This document shows positions 1 to 8,057 of a stretch of 64,000 nt of DNA, one piece after another; position 1 is the stretch's first letter, and the number at the start of each line of letters is the position of its first letter. The stretch covers positions 868,001 to 932,000 of the forward strand of contig NZ_JNYQ01000001.1 of the NCBI RefSeq assembly GCF_000717245.1, in the 5' to 3' direction. The DNA comes from Kitasatospora papulosa. Its GTDB lineage: Bacteria > Actinomycetota > Actinomycetes > Streptomycetales > Streptomycetaceae. The translations under genes and the position numbers were made by a program. The notes under the pieces were generated by a model. The model ran no database searches. It worked only from the letters and a program-made list of their open reading frames with translations, and had not been told where the DNA came from.

Positions 1-1
1 C

Positions 2-1306
2 ACCAAGTACAACTACCCGGGCCTCTACTCGGCCAACGACATGAACGACTGCCAGTCGCAGATCAGCAACTACGGCGACCGCGCCAACGTCCAGAACTGC
101 GAACTGGTCGGTCTCGCGGACCTGGACACCGGTGAGGACTACGTCCGCGGCAAGATAGCCGGGTACCTCAACGATCTCCTCTCCCTCGGCGTCGACGGCT
201 TCCGTATCGACGCGGCCAAGCACATGCCGGCCGCCGACCTCGCGAACATCAAGTCCCGGCTGAGCAACCCGGGTGTGTACTGGAAGCACGAGGCGATCTA
301 CGGGGCGGGCGAGGCCGTGTCGCCCTCCGAGTACCTCGGCAGCGGTGACGTCCAGGAGTTCCGTTACGGACGCGGTCTCAAGCAGGTCTTCAACAACGAG
401 AACCTCGCCTACCTGAAGAACTTCGGCGAGGGCTGGGGCTTCATGGAGTCGGGCAGGTCCGCCGTCTTCGTCGACAACCACGACACCGAGCGCGGCGGCG
501 ACACCCTGAACTACAAGGACGGCGCCAACTACACGCTGGCGAGCGTCTTCATGCTGGCCTACCCCTACGGCTCCCCGGACGTCCACTCCGGCTACGAGTG
601 GTCCGACAAGGACGCCGGTCCGCCCAACGGCGGCCAGGTGAACGCCTGCTACAGCGACGGCTGGAAGTGCCAGCACGCCTGGCGCGAGATCTCCTCCATG
701 GTCGGCTTCCGCAACACCGCCCGCGGCCAGGCGGTCACGAACTGGTGGGACAACGGCGGCGACCAGATCGCGTTCGGCCGGGGCTCCAAGGCGTACGTCG
801 CCATCAACCACGAGGGCTCGTCGCTGAGCCGCACCTTCCAGACGTCGCTGCCGGCCGGTGACTACTGCGACGTCCAGTCCGGCAAGGGCGTCACCGTCAA
901 CAGCTCCGGGCAGTTCACCGCGACCCTCGGATCCAACACCGCCGTCGCCCTGCACGTGGGCGCCCGGACCTGCACGGGCGGCGGTACGACCCCCGACCCC
1001 GGTACCGGTCAGTCCGGAGCCTCCTTCGGCGTGAACGCCACCACCCAGGTCGGCCAGAACATCTACGTCACCGGCAGCCAGGCGGCCCTCGGCAGCTGGG
1101 CACCCGGCAGCGCACTGAAGCTCGACCCGGCCTCCTACCCGGTCTGGAAGCTCGACGTGGCACTGCCCGCCGGGACCTCCTTCGAGTACAAGTACCTCCG
1201 CAAGGACGCGAGCGGCAACGTCACGTGGGAGAGCGGCGCCAACCGCACCGCCACCGTGCCGTCCTCCGGAAAGGTCGCGCTGACCGCCGACGTCTGGCGC
1301 AGCTGA
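2..1306 (+). CDS. Secreted alpha-amylase, 3' part (GH13 plus CBM20), truncated by window edge
   Basis: The reading frame is open from base 2, so the true start lies upstream. The visible part holds GH13 motifs: GFRIDAAKHM with the nucleophile Asp at 209-211, the acid/base Glu of KHEAIYG at 290-292, and the third Asp in FVDNHDTERG at 482-484. A C-terminal starch-binding domain (CBM20-like, from about base 1010) contains the typical GSWAPGSALKL and WKLDVALPAG segments. This matches Streptomyces extracellular endo-amylases, which cut internal alpha-1,4 bonds of starch outside the cell. The signal peptide is not in view. The pullulanase gene follows 98 bases downstream in the same direction, separated by a hairpin. 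Family assignment is secure; the exact N-terminal architecture is not visible. Confidence 0.95.
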   Translation, partial: TKYNYPGLYSANDMNDCQSQISNYGDRANVQNCELVGLADLDTGEDYVRGKIAGYLNDLLSLGVDGFRIDAAKHMPAADLANIKSRLSNPGVYWKHEAIYGAGEAVSPSEYLGSGDVQEFRYGRGLKQVFNNENLAYLKNFGEGWGFMESGRSAVFVDNHDTERGGDTLNYKDGANYTLASVFMLAYPYGSPDVHSGYEWSDKDAGPPNGGQVNACYSDGWKCQHAWREISSMVGFRNTARGQAVTNWWDNGGDQIAFGRGSKAYVAINHEGSSLSRTFQTSLPAGDYCDVQSGKGVTVNSSGQFTATLGSNTAVALHVGARTCTGGGTTPDPGTGQSGASFGVNATTQVGQNIYVTGSQAALGSWAPGSALKLDPASYPVWKLDVALPAGTSFEYKYLRKDASGNVTWESGANRTATVPSSGKVALTADVWRS

Positions 1307-1317
1307 CCCCGCTCGTC

Positions 1318-1355
1318 GCGGGCCGGGGACGCGAGGGTGAGCGTTCCCGGCCCGC
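1318..1355 (+). terminator. Hairpin after the amylase gene
   Basis: Two 15-base arms (1318-1332 and 1341-1355) pair with a single G-T wobble around an 8-base loop, starting 12 bases after the amylase stop. This is probably a terminator or an mRNA-stabilising hairpin that partly uncouples the amylase from the downstream pullulanase gene. No U-tract is present, as is usual in Streptomyces. Confidence 0.6.
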
Positions 1356-1404
1356 ACCGCTCCACCGCACAGCCCGATCCCCGAACGCCGAGGAGTACCC
1401 GCCC

Positions 1405-4400
1405 GTGTCCCGAACCACCCTCCGTCGGGGAGCCGTCGCCGCACTGTGCGCGGCGCTGCTGCCCGTCGTGCCGGCGGCCACCGCGTCCGCCGCACCCAGA
1501 CCCCCCGCACCGCCCTCGGACGCGAAACTCGCGAAGGAACCGGCCAGGCACGACCTGACCCGTGAGCAGTTCTACTTCGTGCTGCCCGACCGGTTCGCGA
1601 ACGGCGACACCTCCAACGACCGGGGCGGCCTCACCGGCTCGCGGACGGAGACCGGCTTCGACCCCACGGACAAGGGGTTCTACCAGGGCGGTGACCTCAA
1701 GGGCCTCACCCAGCGGCTCGACTACATCAAGGGGCTCGGCACCACCGCGATCTGGCTCGCGCCGATCTTCAAGAACCGGCCCGTGCAGGGCACCGGCGAC
1801 AACACGTCGGCCGGGTACCACGGCTACTGGATCACCGACTTCACCCAGGTCGACCCGCACTTCGGGACGAACGCCGACCTCACGAAGCTGATCGACAAGG
1901 CCCACGGCAAGGGCATGAAGGTCTTCTTCGACGTCATCACCAACCACACGGCCGACACCGTCGACTACGCCGAGAAGAAGTACGGCTACAAGCCCAAGGG
2001 CGCCTTCCCGTACCTCGACGAGGACGGCCGGCCCTTCGACGACACCCGGGGCATGGCGAAGGTGGACGCCGACTCCTTCCCGTACACCCCGGTGAACACC
2101 GGCAAGAAGGTCCCCGCCTGGCTCAACGACGCCACGATGTACCACAACAGGGGCGACTCGACCTATGCCGGCGAGTCCACCGAGTACGGCGACTTCTCCG
2201 GCCTCGACGACCTGTGGACCGAGCGCCCCGAGGTCGTCTCCGGCATGGAGAAGATCTACCAGAAGTGGGTCCGCGACTTCGACATCGACGGCTTCCGCAT
2301 CGACACCGTCAAGCACGTCGACATGGACTTCTGGACCCAGTGGGCCACCGCCCTCGACGGATACGCGGCGAAGCACGGCCGGGACGACTTCTTCATGTTC
2401 GGCGAGGTCTACTCCGCCGACACCGCGATCACCTCGCCCTACGTGACGCGCGGCAGGCTCGACGCGACCCTCGACTTCCCGTTCCAGGAAGCCGCCCGGC
2501 AGTACGCGTCCCAGGGCGCCCCGGCCTCGAAGCTCGCCGCCGTCTACGCGGACGACTACCGCTACACCACCGACAAGGCCAACGCCTACGAGCAGGTCAC
2601 CTTCCTCGGCAACCACGACATGGGCCGCATCGGGACCTTCCTGAAGCAGGACAACCCGAAGGCCTCCGACGCCGAGCTCCTGGACCGCGCCCGCCTGGCC
2701 AACGAGCTGATGTTCCTCGGCCGCGGCAACCCGGTGGTCTACTACGGCGACGAGCAGGGCTACACCGGGGCGGGCGGCGACAAGGACGCCCGCCAGACGC
2801 TGTTCGCCTCGAAGACCGCCGACTACCTCGACGACGACCAGCTGGGCACCGACCGCACGCACGCCTCCGACGCGTACGACACCGGCCACCCGCTCTACCG
2901 CTCCATAGCGGCCCTGTCGAAGCTCACCCGGGAGCACCCTGCCCTGCGCGACGGAACCCAGACCGAGCGCTACGCGAAGGACTCCGTCCACGCCTTCTCG
3001 CGCACGGACACCACGCGCCCGTACGAATACCTCGTCGCCTCCAACAACAGCACCGAGGCGCGGACGGTGAAGCTCCCCACCGAGTCCGCCGGCATGAACT
3101 TCCGTACGCTGTACGGCGGTAACGGCACGGTCCGCAGCGCCGCCGACAAGACCGTCGAGGTCACCGTGCCCGCGCTGTCCAGCCTCGTGCTCCGCGCCGA
3201 CAAGCAGCTCGGTACCCCCGCCACCACGCCCTCCCTCACCCTGAAGGCCCCGGCGGCCGGAGCCACCGGCACCGTCGAGCTCACCGCCGACGTCGACGGC
3301 GGGGACCTGAACCGCGTCGTGTTCGCCGCGCAGACCGGCGACGGGAAGTGGACCACCCTCGGCTCCGCCGACCACGCCCCGTACAAGGTCACCCAGCACC
3401 TCGACGCGTCGGTGCAGGCCGGGACCGCGCTGCGCTACAAGGCCGTGGCCGTCGACCGGGTGGGGCGCACCACGAGCGCCCTCGCCTCCACGACCGCGGG
3501 CCGGACCCCGCCCGCCCCGAAGCCCGTCGCGGTCGACCGTGACCAGGCCGTCGTCCACTACAAGCGCGCGGACGGCGACTACGAGGGCTGGCAGCTCAGG
3601 TCCGGCGACAGCACCGCCGACTTCATCGGCCGGGACGCCTACGGCGCCTTCGCCTGGATCGACCTCGACGAGGGTGCCTCCTCGGTGCCGTACACCGTCG
3701 AGAAGGACGGCACGGCCGACGGCCACGAGCGGACCGTCGACCTCGCCAGGACCGGCCAGGTCTGGATCGAGCAGGGCAAGGAGGGCCAGAGCACCGAGGC
3801 GCCCGAGGCCCCGCCGCAGGACACGGGCAAGGCCGTCCTGCACTACCACCGGGCCGACGGCGACTACGACGGCTGGGGCCTGCACACCTGGACCGGTGCC
3901 GCCGCCCCCACGGACTGGGCCAAGCCCCTGCAGCCCGTGAAGAGCGACGCCTACGGAGTCACCTTCGAGGTCCCGCTCACCGACGGCGCCACCTCGCTCA
4001 GCTACATCCTCCACAAGGGAGACGAGAAGGACCTCCCGAGCGACCAGTCCCTCGACATCGCCTCCTACGGGCACGAGGTCTGGATGCTCGGCGGCAAGCC
4101 CGGCTACCTGCTGCCGCAGGCCGGCGGGGTGCCCACGCCCGACCTCGCCAAGGCCGAGGCCCAGTGGATCGACGCGGACACCGTCGTCTGGAAGGTGAAG
4201 GCCACCGACGCCACCAGCCAGCAGCTCGTGTACGCGAAGGAGGGCGGCATCTCCGTCGTCGACGGCGCGCTCTCCGACGAGGGGCAGTGGCTCCGGCTCG
4301 GCGCCACCGGGCTCACCGACGCGCAGAAGGCGAAGTACCCGCACCTCAAGGACTATCCGGCGTTCACCGTCGACACACGGGACCGGGACCGCGTCCGCGA

Positions 4401-6711
4401 GTCCCTCCGAGGCCAGCTGATCGCCACCCAGCGCGCCGCCAACGGAGCCCTGCTCGCCGCCACCGGCGTACAGACCGCGGGTGTCCTGGACGAGCTGTAC
4501 GGGAAGGCGGCGAGCGGCGCCGCCCTCGGGCCCGTCTTCCGCAAGGACGCCCCGACCCTCTCCGTCTGGGCCCCCACCGCCCGTACGGTCTCGCTCGAAC
4601 TCGACGGGAAGACCGTCCCGATGCGGCGCGACGACCGCACCGGCGTCTGGTCGGTCACCGGCAAGAAGTCCTGGACGGGCAAGCCCTACCGCTACGCCGT
4701 CCAGGTCTGGGCCCCCACCGTCCAGAAGCTGGTCACCAACAAGGTCACCGACCCCTACTCCACCGCCCTGACCGCCGACTCCGCCCGCAGTCTCGTCGTC
4801 GACCTCGACGACCCGAAGCTCGCGCCGCGCGGCTGGTCCGCACTGAAGAAGCCCGCCGCCGTCCCGCTCCGCGACGCCCAGATCCAGGAGCTGCACGTCC
4901 GTGACTTCTCGATCACGGACCCGACGTCGAAGCACCCCGGCGAGTACCTCGCCTTCACCGACACCCGCTCCGACGGCATGAAGCACCTCGCGGAGCTCGC
5001 GGACTCCGGCACCAGCTACGTGCACCTGCTGCCCGTCTTCGACATCGGGACCGTCCCGGAGAAGAAGGCCGACCAGCGTAAGCCCGCCTGCGACCTGTCC
5101 GTCTACGCCCCCGACTCCGAGGAACAGCAGGCCTGCGTCGCGAAGGCCGCCGCGAAGGACGGCTTCAACTGGGGCTACGACCCGCTCCACTACACGGTCC
5201 CCGAGGGCTCGTACGCCTCCGACCCCGACGGCACGAAGCGCACCACCGAGTTCCGGCAGATGGTCCAGGGACTCAACGGCGCCGGACTGCGGACCGTCAT
5301 GGACGTCGTCTACAACCACACCGTCGCCTCCGGCCAGGACGACAAGTCCGTCCTCGACCGGATCGTCCCCGGCTACTACCAGCGGCTCCTGGAGGACGGC
5401 ACCGTCGCCACCTCGACCTGCTGCGCCAACACCGCGACCGAGAACACCATGATGGGCAAGCTCGTCGTGGACTCGGTCGTCACCTGGGCCAAGGAGTACA
5501 AGGTCGACGGCTTCCGCTTCGACCTGATGGGCCACCACCCCAAGGCCAACATCCTGGCGGTCCGCAGGGCCCTCGACGAGCTCACCGTGGCGAAGGACGG
5601 CGTCGACGGCAAGAAGATCATCCTGTACGGCGAGGGCTGGAACTTCGGAGAGATCGCCGACGACGCCCGCTTCGTCCAGGCCACCCAGAAGAACATGGCC
5701 GGTACCGGCATCGCCACCTTCTCCGACCGGGCCCGAGACGCCGTGCGCGGCGGCGGCCCCTTCGACGAGGACCCCGGCGTCCAGGGCTTCGCCTCCGGCC
5801 TCTACACCGACCCCAACACCTCGGCCGCCAACGGCACCGAGGCCGAACAGAAGGCCCGGCTGCTCCACTACCAGGACCTGATCAAGGTCGGCCTCACCGG
5901 CAACCTCGCCGACTACACCTTCACCGACACGCAGGGCCGCACGGTCAAGGGCTCGGCAGTCGACTACAACGGGGCCCCCGCCGGATACGCGGCGGCGCCC
6001 GGCGACGCGCTCGCCTACGCCGACGCCCACGACAACGAGACCCTCTACGACGCCCTCGCCTTCAAGCTCCCGGCGGACACCCCGGCCGCCGACCGGGCCC
6101 GCATGCAGGTCGTGGCGATGGCGACCGCCGTGCTCTCCCAGGGGCCGGCGCTCTCCCAGGCCGGCACCGACCTGCTGCGCTCCAAGTCGCTGGACCGCAA
6201 CTCCTACGACAGCGGTGACTGGTTCAACGCGCTCCACTGGGACTGCCGCAAGGGCAACGGCTTCGGCCGGGGACTGCCGCCTGCCGCCGACAATCAGGAC
6301 AAGTGGTCCTACGGCAAGCCGCTGCTGACCAACGCCGCGCTGAGCCCCGGGTGCGCGCAGATCACCGGCGCCTCCGCCGCCTACCAGGACCTGCTCACGA
6401 TCCGCAGCACCGAGAAGGACTTCGGCCTGGCCACCACCGGGCAGGTCCAGGACACCCTGTCCTTCCCGCTCTCCGGCACGGAGGAGACCCCGGGGGTGAT
6501 CACGATGCGCCTGGGCGACCTGGTCGTCGTCATGAACGCCACCCCGGACACACAGGTCCAGGCGCTCCCCGGCCTGGCCGGGAAGACGTACGCGCTGCAC
6601 CCCGTCCAGGCCTCGGGCGCGGACGCCACCGTCAAGAAGTCCTCGTACGAAAGGAAGTCGGGCGGCTTCACCGTGCCGGGACGCACGGTCGCCGTGTTCT
6701 CCCAGCGCTGA
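1405..6711 (+). CDS. pulA: Secreted bifunctional alpha-amylase/pullulanase (amylopullulanase fusion)
   Basis: 1768 aa. The GTG start is preceded by GAGGAG, and residues 1-32 form a signal peptide ending ASA-AP. An N-terminal GH13 amylase unit (about 50-600) carries D300, E334 and D405 in GFRIDTVKHV, FGEVYS and GNHDMGR. It is followed by a beta-sandwich linker and two CBM41-type starch-binding modules (about 715-800 and 809-890, both with an HYxRADGDYxGW motif). Next come an N2/CBM48 region (about 1050-1130, SVWAPTARTV) and a pullulanase GH13_14 domain with the NWGYDP signature near 1255 and catalytic D1373, E1410 and D1543. The enzyme should cut both alpha-1,4 and alpha-1,6 bonds of starch and pullulan outside the cell. 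The length, about twice that of a usual type I pullulanase, reflects the fused amylase, an arrangement known in Streptomyces. Confidence 0.93.
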   Translation: MSRTTLRRGAVAALCAALLPVVPAATASAAPRPPAPPSDAKLAKEPARHDLTREQFYFVLPDRFANGDTSNDRGGLTGSRTETGFDPTDKGFYQGGDLKGLTQRLDYIKGLGTTAIWLAPIFKNRPVQGTGDNTSAGYHGYWITDFTQVDPHFGTNADLTKLIDKAHGKGMKVFFDVITNHTADTVDYAEKKYGYKPKGAFPYLDEDGRPFDDTRGMAKVDADSFPYTPVNTGKKVPAWLNDATMYHNRGDSTYAGESTEYGDFSGLDDLWTERPEVVSGMEKIYQKWVRDFDIDGFRIDTVKHVDMDFWTQWATALDGYAAKHGRDDFFMFGEVYSADTAITSPYVTRGRLDATLDFPFQEAARQYASQGAPASKLAAVYADDYRYTTDKANAYEQVTFLGNHDMGRIGTFLKQDNPKASDAELLDRARLANELMFLGRGNPVVYYGDEQGYTGAGGDKDARQTLFASKTADYLDDDQLGTDRTHASDAYDTGHPLYRSIAALSKLTREHPALRDGTQTERYAKDSVHAFSRTDTTRPYEYLVASNNSTEARTVKLPTESAGMNFRTLYGGNGTVRSAADKTVEVTVPALSSLVLRADKQLGTPATTPSLTLKAPAAGATGTVELTADVDGGDLNRVVFAAQTGDGKWTTLGSADHAPYKVTQHLDASVQAGTALRYKAVAVDRVGRTTSALASTTAGRTPPAPKPVAVDRDQAVVHYKRADGDYEGWQLRSGDSTADFIGRDAYGAFAWIDLDEGASSVPYTVEKDGTADGHERTVDLARTGQVWIEQGKEGQSTEAPEAPPQDTGKAVLHYHRADGDYDGWGLHTWTGAAAPTDWAKPLQPVKSDAYGVTFEVPLTDGATSLSYILHKGDEKDLPSDQSLDIASYGHEVWMLGGKPGYLLPQAGGVPTPDLAKAEAQWIDADTVVWKVKATDATSQQLVYAKEGGISVVDGALSDEGQWLRLGATGLTDAQKAKYPHLKDYPAFTVDTRDRDRVRESLRGQLIATQRAANGALLAATGVQTAGVLDELYGKAASGAALGPVFRKDAPTLSVWAPTARTVSLELDGKTVPMRRDDRTGVWSVTGKKSWTGKPYRYAVQVWAPTVQKLVTNKVTDPYSTALTADSARSLVVDLDDPKLAPRGWSALKKPAAVPLRDAQIQELHVRDFSITDPTSKHPGEYLAFTDTRSDGMKHLAELADSGTSYVHLLPVFDIGTVPEKKADQRKPACDLSVYAPDSEEQQACVAKAAAKDGFNWGYDPLHYTVPEGSYASDPDGTKRTTEFRQMVQGLNGAGLRTVMDVVYNHTVASGQDDKSVLDRIVPGYYQRLLEDGTVATSTCCANTATENTMMGKLVVDSVVTWAKEYKVDGFRFDLMGHHPKANILAVRRALDELTVAKDGVDGKKIILYGEGWNFGEIADDARFVQATQKNMAGTGIATFSDRARDAVRGGGPFDEDPGVQGFASGLYTDPNTSAANGTEAEQKARLLHYQDLIKVGLTGNLADYTFTDTQGRTVKGSAVDYNGAPAGYAAAPGDALAYADAHDNETLYDALAFKLPADTPAADRARMQVVAMATAVLSQGPALSQAGTDLLRSKSLDRNSYDSGDWFNALHWDCRKGNGFGRGLPPAADNQDKWSYGKPLLTNAALSPGCAQITGASAAYQDLLTIRSTEKDFGLATTGQVQDTLSFPLSGTEETPGVITMRLGDLVVVMNATPDTQVQALPGLAGKTYALHPVQASGADATVKKSSYERKSGGFTVPGRTVAVFSQR

Positions 6712-6726
6712 CGGGACCCGTCCCAC

Positions 6727-6775
6727 CGGCCGGTCTCCGGCTCCGAGCCCCGCGGCCCGGAGCCGGGACCGGCCG
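6727..6775 (+). terminator. Terminator hairpin after pullulanase gene
   Basis: Nested inverted repeats begin 16 bases after the stop: a 9-bp outer stem (6727-6735 with 6767-6775) and a 9-bp inner stem (6737-6745 with 6758-6766), separated by a one-base bulge. This is a strong candidate intrinsic terminator. Confidence 0.7.
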
Positions 6776-6831
6776 TTCCCGTGTCGCGGAGGGTCTCCCT
6801 TGTGCGGGCGGCACGATCACGCGAAGCTGAA

Positions 6832-6861
6832 GCCGTACACGTGCATGCACGCCGTACACGT
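6832..6861 (+). promoter_or_regulatory. Tandem operator-like repeats upstream of the tautomerase gene
   Basis: GCCGTACACGT occurs at 6832-6842 and again at 6851-6861, exactly 19 bases apart. The first copy runs into the perfect palindrome GTGCATGCAC and the second into the near-palindrome CGTACACGTATACG. The pair ends 32 bases before the ATG at 6894. The likely binder is the TetR regulator encoded next door at 7229-7963, but this is inferred from proximity only. Confidence 0.5.
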
Positions 6862-6893
6862 ATACGCACCCGAACCGCACCCAGGAGCGCTTG

Positions 6894-7244
6894 ATGCCGC
6901 AGATCACCGTCGACTACTCCGCAGAGCTCGACGACAGCTTCGACCGCCGCGGCTTCGCGCTGGCCCTGCACCCGCTCGTCGCCGAGACCGTGTCCACCAA
7001 GATCCCGGCCTGCAAGACCCGCTTCCGCCGGGCCGAGGACTCCGTCGTCGGTGACGCCGCCACGGGCGACGCCGTCGTGAACGTCGGGATCGCGATGCTG
7101 CCGGGCCGGACCCCCGAGATCAAGGCGCAGCTGACGGAAGCCGTGCTGGAGCTGCTGGCCGGACATCTGAAGCCCGTCGACGGACTCACCGTCCACGCCT
7201 CGGCCGAGGTCAGGGACCTGGACGCGTCCTACCGCAAGGACTGA
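6894..7244 (+). CDS. CHMI-like tautomerase (5-carboxymethyl-2-hydroxymuconate isomerase family)
   Basis: 116 aa. The ATG at 6894 follows CAGGAG. It is preferred over the overlapping TTG because it puts Pro directly after Met (MPQITVDYS), and this N-terminal proline is the catalytic base of the tautomerase superfamily. The length and the PQITVxYS start fit the HpaF/CHMI branch, which isomerises muconate-type intermediates of aromatic degradation. No other aromatic-degradation gene is nearby, so the substrate is unknown. The 3' end overlaps the convergent TetR gene by 16 bases. Repeated operator-like sequence upstream suggests control by that repressor. Confidence 0.75.
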   Translation: MPQITVDYSAELDDSFDRRGFALALHPLVAETVSTKIPACKTRFRRAEDSVVGDAATGDAVVNVGIAMLPGRTPEIKAQLTEAVLELLAGHLKPVDGLTVHASAEVRDLDASYRKD

Positions 7245-7963
7245 GGCAGCCGCTGCGGCGGGACGGCCGGTGCGGCGGGCGCCAGGACGGAGAGCCTGGC
7301 CAGCAGCTCGCCGAACGGGCCGTCCGCCGGCTCCTGCGCGAAGACCCGCAGCATGACGCCGGCCATCTCCTGGTCGTACGCCGCGCTCACCGCCCCCAGC
7401 GCCGCGAAGTCGTGCACCAGCTGCAACTCCAGCTCGGCACGCGGAACACGCTTCCCGTCCAGCCAGAGCAGCGCCGTCGACTCGGCCAGCGACACCCACG
7501 ACCGCACCACGAGCTCCAGCCGGGCGGGCGGGGACGCCACACCGAGATGCGCGATGATCTGCTCGTACGCCGCCTGGCGCACCCCGTCGACCAAGGCGTC
7601 GGCCGTCGACGAACCGCCGGCCGGACCGCCCCGCATCAAGGCGGCGAACCCGGGGCCGTGCTCCTCGACGAAATCGAAGAAGCGGTGCATCACCCGGGTC
7701 AGCCGGGCCCCCAGGGGCCCTTCGTGGGCCTCCAGGAAGCGGCCGGCCAGCTCGTCGGCCGCCCGCTTCAGCGCCGCCTCGTACAGACTGCGCTTGCCCG
7801 GGAAGTAGTGGTAGACGAGCGGACGCGAGATGCCGGCGGCCGCAGCGATCTCGTCGATCGACACGTCGTCGGGCGAGCGGTGGCTGAACAACTCCAGTGC
7901 GACACCGATCAACTGGGCCCTGCGTTCCTCGACACCCATCCTGCGCCGTACCCGGGTCGTCAT
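7229..7963 (-). CDS. TetR/AcrR-family transcriptional regulator
   Basis: 244 aa from the ATG at 7963 (MTTRVRRRMGVEERR); a longer frame exists upstream, but the basic N-terminus fits the family. The helix-turn-helix (about 25-65) reads VSIDEIAAAAGISRPLVYHYFPGKRSLYEAA, a textbook TetR DNA-binding domain. The C-terminal ligand domain is unassigned. It is convergent with the tautomerase gene and the stop codons lie inside each other's frames (7229-7244). A plausible target is the tandem repeat at 6832-6861. The ligand is unknown. Confidence 0.88.
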   Translation of the reverse strand: MTTRVRRRMGVEERRAQLIGVALELFSHRSPDDVSIDEIAAAAGISRPLVYHYFPGKRSLYEAALKRAADELAGRFLEAHEGPLGARLTRVMHRFFDFVEEHGPGFAALMRGGPAGGSSTADALVDGVRQAAYEQIIAHLGVASPPARLELVVRSWVSLAESTALLWLDGKRVPRAELELQLVHDFAALGAVSAAYDQEMAGVMLRVFAQEPADGPFGELLARLSVLAPAAPAVPPQRLPQSLR

Positions 7964-8057
7964 GCCGAACAGCCTAACGGGGCAGGGCAGGTGGCCCTCA
8001 TCCGCACTCCCACCGGCCGGTTCCCGGACTCCCGGCACACCCGCCGCCCGTCCGGAG

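Noticed and set aside
1135..6726. 1863-codon open frame on the minus strand
   Set aside because: It is the antisense shadow of the pullulanase gene; Val/Gly/Arg-biased translation with no domains, caused by high GC at third positions.
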